Assembly (NCBI RefSeq): GCF_947500975.1
Contig: NZ_CANMUE010000010.1
Coordinates: 81,602-145,601, forward strand
Direction: 5' to 3'
DNA: 64,000 nucleotides
Source of the DNA: an uncultured Polaribacter sp.
GTDB taxonomy: Bacteria; Bacteroidota; Bacteroidia; Flavobacteriales; Flavobacteriaceae
Both the position numbers and the translations under genes were made by a program. Below, piece after piece: positions 17,495-25,997 of the stretch. The notes under the pieces are model-generated. The model worked only from the letters and a program-made list of their open reading frames with translations, made no database searches and was not told the origin of the DNA. Within the stretch, counting starts at the first letter, position 1. Every line of letters starts with the position of its first letter.

Positions 17495-18094
17495 TTAAAT
17501 CCAGCGTCTAACTTCTTGCTTATAATTTAAGTATTCCTCTTGGTGTTTTGATTCTAAATATTGTTCTTCTAATCGAATTTGCACCGAAATACTGTAATAA
17601 CTTAACAAAGCAATACAAAGTGTAATAGCATTAGGCAGAATCAAGAAAAAACCAACAGCAGAAATTACTAATCCAAAAAACACAGGATTGCGAGAATGCC
17701 TAAACAATCCTGTTTTAATGAGTGTTGTTTTTTCTTCATTGTCTATACCAATTCGCCAAGATGTTTTCATATTCGATTGTGCAATAACAATCCAAATAAA
17801 GGCTATGGCTGATAAAATTACTCCTGTCATTTTCAACCAATAATTATCTAAAAATTGTATTGGCGATGTATATTGATAAATTCTATTTCCTAAACAAAAC
17901 AGAACTACTACAATCAAGTCTAATACAATGAGTAAGGCAAATACTTGTTTATTGATGCTCTGTATCGAACCATCATTTTTAAGTTTTAACGGATTTATTC
18001 CTGTCTTTTTATAAAGCCATAATAAACGGTAAACACCTATCACTCCATAAAATAATGCTACACCAACTACTAATAATATTTTCATTTTAACCAA
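17495..18094 (-). CDS. Isoprenylcysteine methyltransferase-like membrane protein
   Basis: 199 residues with about five hydrophobic segments and the C-terminal motif of the ICMT/phospholipid methyltransferase superfamily (KTGLFRHSRNPVFFGLVIS, then RLEEQYLESKHQEEYLNYKQ). These enzymes use SAM at the membrane. Bacterial members are often next to metal-efflux genes, as here, but their substrate is mostly unknown. The start overlaps the end of the CDF gene by 8 bp, making them a coupled pair. It is the last gene of the leftward metal cluster. Confidence 0.8.
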   Translation of the reverse strand: MVKMKILLVVGVALFYGVIGVYRLLWLYKKTGINPLKLKNDGSIQSINKQVFALLIVLDLIVVVLFCLGNRIYQYTSPIQFLDNYWLKMTGVILSAIAFIWIVIAQSNMKTSWRIGIDNEEKTTLIKTGLFRHSRNPVFFGLVISAVGFFLILPNAITLCIALLSYYSISVQIRLEEQYLESKHQEEYLNYKQEVRRWI

Positions 18095-18878
18095 GTTTTA
18101 AAATTCGTATTGCTCCCTGAACTACTAACAGGAAAATAATAATTCCAACAACCAAATCAGGAATACTTGATTGCAACCAATGAACTAACACACCTGCTAC
18201 AATTACGCCTATGTTGATTATGATGTCATTAGATGTAAAAATCATACTTGCCCTTATGTGTGCTTCTTTGCTCTTGGTTTTTTGAAGTATGGATAACGAT
18301 AAGGTATTGGCAATGAGAGCAAAAATTGAAATGTAAATCATCATTGAAAAATCAGGAACTTGCTCGAACCCTAAAAACCGTCTTACAACTTCCAACAACC
18401 CTAAAAATGCAAGGGTCATTTGAAAATAACCTGCCATTTTTGCCACTCTCTTTTTTAGCAGTATTGAACCACCAACTGCAAACAAACTCATTCCATAAAC
18501 AATGGCATCAGAAAGCATATCAAGACTATCAGCCACAAGCCCCATAGATTTTGAAATTATCCCTGTGGTTATTTCAATTAGAAAGAATGCGAAATTAATT
18601 ATAAGGACTTGCCAAAGTAACTTTTTTTGATTGGTGTTTTCTGCAAAATTTGTCTGTTGAGTTGATTCGGTAAAAATGTGTTTACTACCTAAATTCAATT
18701 CTAAAATAGATTGCTCAATTTGCTCAATACTATCAAGATGAAATACCGTCAGTTTTCTTTGACGAATATCAAATTCAAGACTTTTAACAACAGCCAAATG
18801 CTCTATCTTCATCCGTATCAGATTTTCTTCTGACGGACAGTCCATTTTCGATATTTTAAACTCCGTTTTGTACATCAT
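18087..18878 (-). CDS. CDF-family cation transporter with degenerate HMA-like N-terminus
   Basis: 263 residues. The N-terminal 65 resemble an HMA-type ferredoxin-like domain whose usual CxxC is reduced to one Cys (KMDCPSEEN). Six membrane segments follow (about 88-258). The family metal site is partly kept: D120-x3-D124 in ADSLDMLSDA, but the second half reads FTSND, where His of the common HxxxD is Phe. CDF proteins are proton-coupled exporters of Zn, Co, Cd, Fe or Mn; the altered site makes the substrate uncertain. A composite promoter lies directly upstream (18889-18932), and the gene is coupled to the ICMT-like gene. Confidence 0.85.
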   Translation of the reverse strand: MMYKTEFKISKMDCPSEENLIRMKIEHLAVVKSLEFDIRQRKLTVFHLDSIEQIEQSILELNLGSKHIFTESTQQTNFAENTNQKKLLWQVLIINFAFFLIEITTGIISKSMGLVADSLDMLSDAIVYGMSLFAVGGSILLKKRVAKMAGYFQMTLAFLGLLEVVRRFLGFEQVPDFSMMIYISIFALIANTLSLSILQKTKSKEAHIRASMIFTSNDIIINIGVIVAGVLVHWLQSSIPDLVVGIIIFLLVVQGAIRILKLG

Positions 18879-18888
18879 AATTTGAATA

Positions 18889-18932
18889 CAAATTTAGGTT
18901 ACAATTCCTGCAACCTAATTGCAAAGTTTAAT
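18889..18932 (-). promoter_or_regulatory. Composite promoter/operator of CDF gene
   Basis: On the minus strand TAAATTTG (plus 18889-18896) fits the -7 TAnnTTTG. Twelve bp upstream is a 24-bp block (18909-18932) with TTGCA-N6-TTGCA, identical at 21 of 24 positions to 21508-21531. It begins at the stop codon of the TonB receptor gene. Confidence 0.65.
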
Positions 18933-21114
18933 GTTCATCCTCTCCACCAAATACATTAAACATTACACCCACAGTAAACACGAAACCATCGGTAGGTGCA
19001 TATATTTCTGCAAATTGAGGTTCTTGATGTGGTGGTAGGGTTTCAGGAGAAAATCGGCTCTGCCTACGGTCTGTAAAATTCTCAAAGTTGATGTATGGAC
19101 TTCCCCATTTAAAATGCTTTTGTACCAATAAACCCATCGTAAAGAAATCTTGTGTTTCAACGCCTGTACTTAACCTTTGACTTCCTGTATAGTAGGTTTC
19201 ATAACCAATACGCCATTTCTCATTCTCATACATTAAAACGCTTCCTGCTTGATGTTTTGGTGTTAGAGTTTTTTGTGGATTATTAGGCAGATAGTTTAAA
19301 GTCGTGTTGATGTAAGCATAGTTTAAAAACCATCTAAAATCATTGTAAGTAAATTTGATATTGGTTTCAGCCCCTCGACTTAAAACTGTTCCATCAGCGT
19401 TTTCAAAAAGATATGTGCTATTAAGTTGTTCATTTAATAATAGTGCATTGTCAATGCTCGTAACATAAAACAGTTGGTTAATTGAAAATCGCACATCATC
19501 AGAAATTTTACCCTTGTAATTGAAATCAATATTTGCTCCATAGGAACGTTCAGCACTTAAATTATCTTCATCAATAGGTAAGATGTTTTCAAAATTCAAA
19601 GTGGCTGCTTCTTCGGTAAACATATCAGGAATTTTATAGCCTAATCCACCACCTAAACGACTTGAAAAATGGCTGTTGGCTTTCCATAATAGAGAGATAC
19701 GAGGTAAAGGGAATACACCCCAATTTGGCACAAAATCTGTTCTAAAGCCTGTTTCTAAAATAAACTTATCAGATAGGTCTATTGTATTATTTGCAAACGC
19801 TCCAAAAGTGATATTGTCTTGATTTCGTGGTGTGGGATTGTCTTTCTCTTTGAATGAATTACTGTAAAAATTACCTCCAAAAATCCAATCCGATTTTTCT
19901 TTTTGAATGGTATAATTTGCTTCTGCAAACACATCCCATTGCCGACCTGAAAACAACAAATTAGGAGTTACTAAATCCCTGTCAAAATAGGACACACTAT
20001 TTTTTATCTGTAACGATTTATCTTCGCTAAACTCTTTTTCATAGACGGCTTGTGTACTTATTCTTGTTGAGGTGTTTTCTTCTGAATATTGATGAATACC
20101 ATTCGCTCCGTCTCTAATGGCTATAATATCGCCTCCCTCTCTTTTATCAAATGTGCCATTGATACCCAACCAAATAGTTTCGCTTTCGGATGGATAGTAA
20201 AACAACTTTGGATTGAATGAAACAGTTTTGGTTTCAGGCAGATTGCTAAAATCATCATCGTCAGGGTCGTATAGGTTCTGATAATGTCCTGAACCGTAGA
20301 GCGTATAACCAAATTTATCATTACGCTTACTGTAAAAAGCATTTATTGTACTTCCGCCAACGTGGGTTTGAGCGAGTTGTATGTTCAATTCAGGTTCTTC
20401 ATCAGGTGTTTTAGCAACCAAGTTTACCAAACCTGCAATAGCACCGGCACCGTACAAAGTAGAGGCACTTCCTTTGATAATTTCAAATTGGTTGAGGTCT
20501 AAAGGTGGGATTTGGTTTATGCTCAATCCTCCTGAAAATCCTCCAAATAACGGAAAGCCATCTTTTAGTATTTGGGTGTATCTACCATCCAAACCCTGAA
20601 TACGAATACTGCTATTAGCACTACTTAAAGAGGTTTGCTGTATTTGAATGCCTGTGCTTTCACGAAGTACCATAGAAATATTTGAAGCATTCATTATGGC
20701 TTTTTCGCCTAATTCTTCTGAACTGATAAATTCTACTCGTGTAGGGATTCTTTTAATAGTTCGTGTACTTCGAGTTGATTTTATAGTAATGCCCTCCAAC
20801 TCCATACCTCCCTCGTGCATCACGTAGGTTTTTATGGGTGTAGTTTCTGTTACTTGTATCGTGTCAATAATCGTTTCAAAGCCAACAAAAGAAATCGTAA
20901 TTTCCTGTTTTCCAAGTGGTATGTTTTCCAATATTGCTAAACCCTCATCATTAGTTGTTGCACCAATTTCAAGGGGTTCAAAATATACAGTTGCGCCAAT
21001 TAAAGGTTTGTTGGTTTCTTCTTCTGTTACTTTTATAGTTACTGTTGTGTTTTGTGCAAAAATGGATGCACTAAATAATAGGCATAGTATAATGTCGTAC
21101 ATTTTTTTATTCAT
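18928..21114 (-). CDS. TonB-dependent outer-membrane receptor
   Basis: 728 residues: signal peptide (1-20, ending ASIFAQ), a carboxypeptidase-regulatory-like domain (about 22-105, TNDEGLAILENIPLGKQEIT), a plug domain (about 120-230) and a 22-strand barrel ending in an aromatic strand (GFVFTVGVMFNVF). Proteins of this layout import siderophores, vitamins or metals using TonB energy. Lying between a Cys-rich DUF6660 gene and a CDF exporter, it may take up a metal or metal chelate; the ligand is unknown. Alternate-frame ORFs within it are shadows. Confidence 0.93.
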   Translation of the reverse strand: MNKKMYDIILCLLFSASIFAQNTTVTIKVTEEETNKPLIGATVYFEPLEIGATTNDEGLAILENIPLGKQEITISFVGFETIIDTIQVTETTPIKTYVMHEGGMELEGITIKSTRSTRTIKRIPTRVEFISSEELGEKAIMNASNISMVLRESTGIQIQQTSLSSANSSIRIQGLDGRYTQILKDGFPLFGGFSGGLSINQIPPLDLNQFEIIKGSASTLYGAGAIAGLVNLVAKTPDEEPELNIQLAQTHVGGSTINAFYSKRNDKFGYTLYGSGHYQNLYDPDDDDFSNLPETKTVSFNPKLFYYPSESETIWLGINGTFDKREGGDIIAIRDGANGIHQYSEENTSTRISTQAVYEKEFSEDKSLQIKNSVSYFDRDLVTPNLLFSGRQWDVFAEANYTIQKEKSDWIFGGNFYSNSFKEKDNPTPRNQDNITFGAFANNTIDLSDKFILETGFRTDFVPNWGVFPLPRISLLWKANSHFSSRLGGGLGYKIPDMFTEEAATLNFENILPIDEDNLSAERSYGANIDFNYKGKISDDVRFSINQLFYVTSIDNALLLNEQLNSTYLFENADGTVLSRGAETNIKFTYNDFRWFLNYAYINTTLNYLPNNPQKTLTPKHQAGSVLMYENEKWRIGYETYYTGSQRLSTGVETQDFFTMGLLVQKHFKWGSPYINFENFTDRRQSRFSPETLPPHQEPQFAEIYAPTDGFVFTVGVMFNVFGGEDEH

Positions 21115-21151
21115 TTCTAAATTTTAATAATTGTTAAATAATTCAGGTTTT

Positions 21152-21168
21152 GATAAGACGTACTTATC
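21152..21168. promoter_or_regulatory. Candidate operator upstream of TonB receptor
   Basis: GATAAG-ACGTA-CTTATC, a 17-bp inverted repeat, is 38 bp upstream of the receptor start and 15 bp past the DUF6660 stop. No clear promoter accompanies it; readthrough from 21488 is possible. Confidence 0.4.
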
Positions 21169-21183
21169 CATTGAATAGATTAT

Positions 21184-21483
21184 TTAACCAATGGCAGGAG
21201 GATGCCAAATAGAAGTGATAAAACCTTGTGTAAATAGGTTTTCGTAGTTAAAAGAATGAGAAATTAAAGTAGTATTTAACTGCTCATCTTCAAAAACAAA
21301 GACTTCAAAAGGAATAGCAATACCACAACACGCACAGGTGCAAAATGGTGTGCATCCATCGTCTGAATGGTCGCTATGGTTTTCTGTTTGAAAAGTATCG
21401 GCAGTTTCATTTATTCCATCAGTACAAGGAACAGTTGATAATGCTAATGTTATAACAGCAAATATGAGTGTTAAATATTTCAC
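21184..21483 (-). CDS. DUF6660-like Cys-rich secreted protein
   Basis: 99 residues with a signal-like N-terminus (MKYLTLIFAVITLALSTVPC), a His/Asp-rich stretch (NHSDHSDDG) and a dense cysteine cluster, CTPFCTCACC (44-53), followed by a conserved-looking tail (FITSIWHPPAIG). Cys and His density suggests soft-metal binding outside the cytoplasm. I place it in DUF6660 by recall of its Cys cluster and C-terminus. It has its own composite promoter just after the Fur gene and probably leads into the TonB receptor gene. Possible roles are metal sensing, delivery to the receptor, or periplasmic buffering. Confidence 0.72.
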   Translation of the reverse strand: MKYLTLIFAVITLALSTVPCTDGINETADTFQTENHSDHSDDGCTPFCTCACCGIAIPFEVFVFEDEQLNTTLISHSFNYENLFTQGFITSIWHPPAIG

Positions 21484-21487
21484 AGGA

Positions 21488-21531
21488 CAAATGTACTATT
21501 TATTCAATGCAACCCAACTGCAAAGTTTACT
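21488..21531 (-). promoter_or_regulatory. Composite promoter/operator of DUF6660 gene
   Basis: On the minus strand TACATTTG (plus 21488-21495) is a -7 element, with TTG at plus 21515-21517 as -33 (19-bp spacing). The -33 lies inside a 24-bp block (21508-21531) containing TTGCA-N6-TTGCA, the same block at the same distance as upstream of the CDF gene. Confidence 0.7.
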
Positions 21532-21937
21532 CATTGCAGTTAGCACATAAACCTTTGATAACCATATTTGCTTGATTCATCTTAAAGTTAGTTGGTAGTT
21601 CTATTGTTGGTATGTTAAGAGTAGTAAGGCAAAATGTGTTTTCACAATTCGTACAATGAAAATGATAGTGCAAATCTTGTAATTCGCAATTACAACTTTC
21701 AAGGCATAAAGCATATTTAGTAACGCCTGAACCATCTTCGATACTATGAACAATTTTACTTTCTTCAAAAGTTTTTAGTGTGCGAAACAAGGTGCTTTTA
21801 TCGGCATAACTCAATCCGTTTTCCAAATCTTTTAACGATACGGCTTTGCTTTGTTCTGTAAAATATTGCAAAACCAATAATCGCATTGCTGTTGGTTTAA
21901 CTGATTTATCTTTTAATTGTGATTCTATATTGTTCAT
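21527..21937 (-). CDS. Fur-family transcriptional regulator
   Basis: 136 residues. A winged helix (about 1-80, with YADKSTLFRTLKTFEESKIV as recognition region) is followed by the dimerisation domain with HYHFHCTNC (His90, 92, 94; Cys95, Cys98) and a second CxxC at 131-134 (CANC), making the structural zinc site of PerR/Zur-like proteins. Extra cysteines at 78, 82 and 84 are unusual. It is 3 bp from the CusB-like gene, so it is in the efflux operon. It probably regulates the island's metal genes; the metal sensed cannot be read off. Confidence 0.9.
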   Translation of the reverse strand: MNNIESQLKDKSVKPTAMRLLVLQYFTEQSKAVSLKDLENGLSYADKSTLFRTLKTFEESKIVHSIEDGSGVTKYALCLESCNCELQDLHYHFHCTNCENTFCLTTLNIPTIELPTNFKMNQANMVIKGLCANCNE

Positions 21938-21940
21938 TGA

Positions 21941-23662
21941 TTATTCTATTATTTCTTTCACACTACCGCATTTCAGCATCTTATCGCCAAAGTAAGGATT
22001 TAAAACCTGTTCTTCTTTACTTAACCAAGATCCACCTTTATTATTGTCTGCCATTGGGCAATATTGAACAAATAATTTGCTTTCAATTTCATCAAAATTT
22101 CTAATTATTGCAATTAAATTATCTGATAAGATTTGAAATTGTTTACGTTGCTGTTTCAAACTTACATTTTCATTAATGCCTTTAGATGTTTTGTGAAGTT
22201 TAGACCAATAATTATGTGTTTGCGCTCTTTCATTTACCGAAATTGCATCTAATGCCTTTCTAAAGATTTCACTTTTATTAGATGCCATCGCAACATCAGA
22301 TTTTATTAAAGCATCTTTAAGGTTGATATAAGCATTTATAACAGGTTGAAACGATTTTTCTATGGCTGTATTAAATTCAATTTTATCTGTTGCCTTATTC
22401 ATTGTGTGTCCTTCGTGTCCTGTCATTGTTTTACCACCTTCTTTATTCATCATAGACTTTTTACCTTGTAATTGTGCCGAAGCATCCACCGTAAATGTGC
22501 CATTGGTTACAATTTCGTCTCCATTTTTAAGACCATCAACAACTTCGTATTGGTCTCCTAATTGCTTGCCAATGGTTACTTCTCTCATTTCAAAAATAGG
22601 CTCATCAGGATTTGTTTTTAGATACACCACAGAGCGTTCGCCTGTCCACAGTATTGCTGATGAAGGAATCGTTAAACTTTGCTCTTTTTTAGACATTGTA
22701 TTTTCAATATTTCCTTCTACAAACATTCCTGTTTTAAACTCACGGTTCTTATTGTTTAATACTACTCGAAGTTTTACCGTTCGTGTTGATGGATTAAAAG
22801 TTGGGTCTATAAAATCTACTTTTTCTTTAAATTCTTTATTCGGATATGCATTTGAAGTTATCGTAATATTTTGTCCTTTTTTGAATAATTCAACCTGATT
22901 TTCATACACATCAAACAATGCCCAAACGGTATTTAGATTTGTGATTTTCAATAACGCCTGACCCTGTTTTACATAGTCACCTTGCTCTACTAATTTTTCT
23001 GAAACTGTGCCTGAAACTGTTGCATAAATTGGAAAGTTTTGCTTCACTTTTCCTGATGCTTCAATTTGATTGATTTGGTTTTCAGAAATCTTCCAAAGTT
23101 TTAGTTTATTACGGACAGCCTTATATAATGCAGGTTGTGATTCTTTAAATGACGAAGCCGTAATTAGTTCTTGTTGAGCCGAAAATAATTCTGGCGAATA
23201 TATGGTTGCTAATAACTGCCCTTTTCGCACTTCTTCGCCTGTTGAACTTATATTTAAACGTTCTATTCGCCCTGAAAAATAACTTGCTTGTACAACATTG
23301 GCTTCTTCATTTTCTACAATCTTTCCTGATAACTTAATAGTAGCATCATTACTCGTGCTATTGCCTACGGTAGAGGTCTGAATATTAGCCAATGCCATAG
23401 CATTTTTTGTCAGTTTAAATTCATTTGCGCTTAACCCTTCTGAACTTGCCTCGGCAGGAATTAAATCCATACCGCAAATAGGACAATCGCCTGCTTCGGG
23501 TTGCATAATTTGTGGATGCATAGAACACGTCCACATTTGATTCGTTTCTGCCGTTTCAGAATGATTATGCTCTTTTTCTTTATTGGATGAGTTGCCAAAA
23601 AAGAACCATCCTAATAATAGTCCTACGACTAATATTCCGATGTAAATAATATATTTTTTCAT
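21941..23662 (-). CDS. cusB: CusB-type RND efflux adaptor with metal-binding domain
   Basis: 573 residues. An N-terminal membrane anchor (4-22) is followed by a heavy-metal-binding domain (about 43-70: WTCSMHPQI, then GDCPICGMDLIP; Cys46, His49, Cys60, Cys63), then the barrel-sandwich/lipoyl, hairpin and beta-barrel regions of membrane-fusion proteins (about 90-400), and a C-terminal DUF3347-like helical domain (about 430-565) with WLSKEEQVLNPYFGDKMLKCG. The adaptor joins the CusA-like pump to the TolC-like channel. E. coli CusB lacks the two added metal domains, which are usual in Bacteroidota. Confidence 0.92.
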   Translation of the reverse strand: MKKYIIYIGILVVGLLLGWFFFGNSSNKEKEHNHSETAETNQMWTCSMHPQIMQPEAGDCPICGMDLIPAEASSEGLSANEFKLTKNAMALANIQTSTVGNSTSNDATIKLSGKIVENEEANVVQASYFSGRIERLNISSTGEEVRKGQLLATIYSPELFSAQQELITASSFKESQPALYKAVRNKLKLWKISENQINQIEASGKVKQNFPIYATVSGTVSEKLVEQGDYVKQGQALLKITNLNTVWALFDVYENQVELFKKGQNITITSNAYPNKEFKEKVDFIDPTFNPSTRTVKLRVVLNNKNREFKTGMFVEGNIENTMSKKEQSLTIPSSAILWTGERSVVYLKTNPDEPIFEMREVTIGKQLGDQYEVVDGLKNGDEIVTNGTFTVDASAQLQGKKSMMNKEGGKTMTGHEGHTMNKATDKIEFNTAIEKSFQPVINAYINLKDALIKSDVAMASNKSEIFRKALDAISVNERAQTHNYWSKLHKTSKGINENVSLKQQRKQFQILSDNLIAIIRNFDEIESKLFVQYCPMADNNKGGSWLSKEEQVLNPYFGDKMLKCGSVKEIIE

Positions 23663-23663
23663 T

Positions 23664-24401
23664 TTAAAATATGTTTAATAACATTAATGTCGCCATTACA
23701 ATCATAATAGCGTTTTCAATAAACGTGGCTTCTGTCATAGGTAATTTTAAAGCAGTTCCTAAACAAGCACAACGTATTGATTTTTTATCTAATAGTGTTT
23801 TTGTTACTCCAATAGTCGTTATTCCTAATACAATAAGTGTAACGATTAAAGCAATATTGATTTCAAATCGCATTAAAAACATTAGCCCTAAAGCAGTTTC
23901 TATAAATGGATAAACCCAACCATAGAAAGGAACTTGTTTTGCTAATGGGTCGTACATTTTAAATGAATCTGGAAATCCTTTTAAATCCAACATTTTAAAG
24001 AAACTAAAAACAATGTAAAATAAGCCCATAAAATCGAGCATAAATTCGCTCCAACTCCAATTTTTATAATGCAATAAAATACTTGCAACTGCTATGTAAA
24101 ATATGATTAATAGTAAGGGTTTGAGTTGTTGTAGTTTGCTTTTTTCTTCTTTTACTTCAAAATTTGAATTTTGAGCAGAAGCAAAAACATTTTTATGTTC
24201 CTTTTTGGTAATACTATATTTTGAAGGCAAGACTTTTTGTAGTTCTGAAACTTCAATATGTCCATTCATAGTAATTGTCGCTTCTTGACTTTCAAGATTA
24301 ACGTCAACTTTGGTAACATTATCTAAATCGTTTAAACTCTTTTCGACTGATGCTTTGCAACTGCTACAAGTCATTCCTGATATTTTATAAGTGTGTTTCA
24401 T
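23664..24401 (-). CDS. HMA domain fused to MauE/DoxX-like membrane domain
   Basis: 245 residues. The HMA metal-chaperone domain (1-68) carries GMTCSSC (Cys12, Cys15). A linker leads to a four-helix membrane domain (about 92-243) resembling MauE/DoxX, with a cysteine pair CACLG near residue 207. HMA domains bind Cu(I) or Zn(II); the membrane part may take part in thiol chemistry or metal transfer. It is 1 bp from the CusB-like gene and 84 bp after the small metal-binding lipoprotein, so it is part of the efflux operon. The exact role of this fusion is not established. Confidence 0.8.
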   Translation of the reverse strand: MKHTYKISGMTCSSCKASVEKSLNDLDNVTKVDVNLESQEATITMNGHIEVSELQKVLPSKYSITKKEHKNVFASAQNSNFEVKEEKSKLQQLKPLLLIIFYIAVASILLHYKNWSWSEFMLDFMGLFYIVFSFFKMLDLKGFPDSFKMYDPLAKQVPFYGWVYPFIETALGLMFLMRFEINIALIVTLIVLGITTIGVTKTLLDKKSIRCACLGTALKLPMTEATFIENAIMIVMATLMLLNIF

Positions 24402-24449
24402 TTTTTTTAATTAAAATTCAATATGTTTAGTAACTATAAATAGAATGTA

Positions 24450-24470
24450 GCAACATTAAATAAATGTTGC
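24450..24470. promoter_or_regulatory. 21-bp palindrome upstream of HMA-MauE gene
   Basis: GCAACATT-AAATA-AATGTTGC is a perfect 8-bp inverted repeat with a 5-bp spacer, 49 bp upstream of the HMA gene start. Its length fits a Fur-family operator. No T-run follows on the transcribed strand, so it is not a good terminator. Confidence 0.5.
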
Positions 24471-24485
24471 CACATTTTGTATTAA

Positions 24486-24737
24486 TTAATGCTTATGACC
24501 ATTTGAGTTGTGGTCTTCATTTTTAACGTAATCCATACCACATTTTGGGCATTCGCCTCCCTTGTCGCTACCACTACCTTCGCAATGCATTGGGCATACA
24601 TAGGCAGAAGCATATTCTTTCTTTTCTGCTTGTTCTGTTTTAGTGGTTGTGTCATCTTTTTTAGCATCTTTACACGATACTGTTGTTAGCATTACTGCAA
24701 ATACTAAAACTCCTAAAATTGTTTTTACTGTTTTCAT
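24486..24737 (-). CDS. Small heavy-metal-binding lipoprotein
   Basis: 83 residues: lipoprotein signal with lipobox Cys22 (TTVSC), a Lys/Thr/Glu linker, then a YHS-like heavy-metal-binding motif YVCPMHCEG...GECPKCGMDYV (Cys48, His51, Cys52, Cys63, Cys66) and a His-rich tail (HNSNGHKH). It matches the domain in the CusB-like protein. Probably a periplasmic or outer-membrane-attached metal carrier, comparable in role to CusF though unrelated in fold. It lies between the TolC-like and HMA-MauE genes. A second ORF in another frame here is a shadow. Confidence 0.85.
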   Translation of the reverse strand: MKTVKTILGVLVFAVMLTTVSCKDAKKDDTTTKTEQAEKKEYASAYVCPMHCEGSGSDKGGECPKCGMDYVKNEDHNSNGHKH

Positions 24738-24773
24738 TTTAAATTGATTTTTATAGTTAATATGTATTGAATT

Positions 24774-25997
24774 TTAATTAGTTAAATAGTTGATAATTGT
24801 TCTTTGTAAATAATAGGTTTTAATAGATTCTATTTGGTTAATTTGAAATTTGAGTTGTAATTCTTGAATATCTAAAACATCATTAAAATCAATCGTTCCT
24901 GTTTCATAACTTTTTACTAAAATGGTTTCGGCATCTTTGGCTTGTTTTAAGTTTTTTGTTTGCGTATTGTAACTTATTCTTGCCGAATTACTCTTTTTTA
25001 TTGCTTTGTCAAGTAATGTTTCTAATCGGTTTAACTTGTCCTGTTTTTGAACGTTTATTTCTTTTTGTAGTAACTCATTCTGCTTTGTTTTCGATTTGTA
25101 TTTGTTGTTGAAAATTGGAATAGAAACACTAACCATTGGCATTACAATATCTTTTCCGTTATCGCTAAAATCCATATTTGGTCGTTCAGAAACTGCGATA
25201 TAGTCTAATCCAAATCCAAGCATTGGACTGCTTTCTTTTTTGTTTAATAATTCAGATTTTTCAACCGATTCGTAGAGTTTGTCATATTTTAATAGTTCAG
25301 GATGTAATGCTAAATTTTCAGAATTGATAAGTTCGTTTTCAGAAGGCATAATTAGTTTATCAGCAACAATTACTTCTTTGTTTTTATCTCTATTTAACAA
25401 CTTATTCAATACGGTTTGTTCTGCTAAATAATCTTGTTCTAACACTTGTTTAAGTTGCTCTAATTCGTTTTGTCGCATTTGTAAACGCAAGACATCTACT
25501 GCTGATGCTTTGCCTACTTCAACAGATGTTAATGCTAATTCTTCATAGGTTTTCAGTAAGGCACTATTTTCATCTAAAACCAACTGTTTCTCTTTTAGCG
25601 CATACAAATTATAGTAGGATTGTGATACGGATGCTACCAATTTTCGTTGTGCAATAGCAATATCTTCATAAACCGCATCTGCCAAAGCGTTTTTATAATT
25701 TTCTCTTGCTGTTATTGAGCCAAATGATGGTAACATTTGTTTTGCCGAAATTTTAAAGCGTTGCGCTCCTGTTCGTGTTTCAGGTTCGCTCACAAAATAA
25801 CCAACACCTATTTGTGTATTTGGTAGCGTATTGGCTTCATTCACTTTTTCTCTTGCTACCTGATGCTTTAATTCAAATAGTTGAATTTCAGGGCTTTTTG
25901 TTAAACCTTCTTCAATTAGTGTTTGTAATTGCTGTGCATTTCCTTTCAGAATAAAGAAAATTGAGCAAAGAATAAAGATTGATTTTATTTGTTTCAT
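24774..25997 (-). CDS. cusC: TolC-family outer-membrane channel (CusC-like)
   Basis: 407 residues with a signal peptide (1-21, LKGNAQ) and two similar helical halves typical of TolC/OEP proteins (VASVSQSYYNLYALKEKQLV; SARISYNTQTKNLKQAKDAE; TIDFNDVLDIQELQLKFQIN). It forms the outer-membrane exit duct of the tripartite pump. The start overlaps the stop of the pump gene by 4 bp (ATGA), so the two are translationally coupled. Length is near the family norm. Confidence 0.92.
   Translation of the reverse strand: MKQIKSIFILCSIFFILKGNAQQLQTLIEEGLTKSPEIQLFELKHQVAREKVNEANTLPNTQIGVGYFVSEPETRTGAQRFKISAKQMLPSFGSITARENYKNALADAVYEDIAIAQRKLVASVSQSYYNLYALKEKQLVLDENSALLKTYEELALTSVEVGKASAVDVLRLQMRQNELEQLKQVLEQDYLAEQTVLNKLLNRDKNKEVIVADKLIMPSENELINSENLALHPELLKYDKLYESVEKSELLNKKESSPMLGFGLDYIAVSERPNMDFSDNGKDIVMPMVSVSIPIFNNKYKSKTKQNELLQKEINVQKQDKLNRLETLLDKAIKKSNSARISYNTQTKNLKQAKDAETILVKSYETGTIDFNDVLDIQELQLKFQINQIESIKTYYLQRTIINYLTN

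Noticed and set aside
24482..24667. 61-aa ORF in another frame over the metal-binding lipoprotein gene
   Set aside because: The overlapping frame has a lipobox and a clear metal-binding motif; this one has neither.
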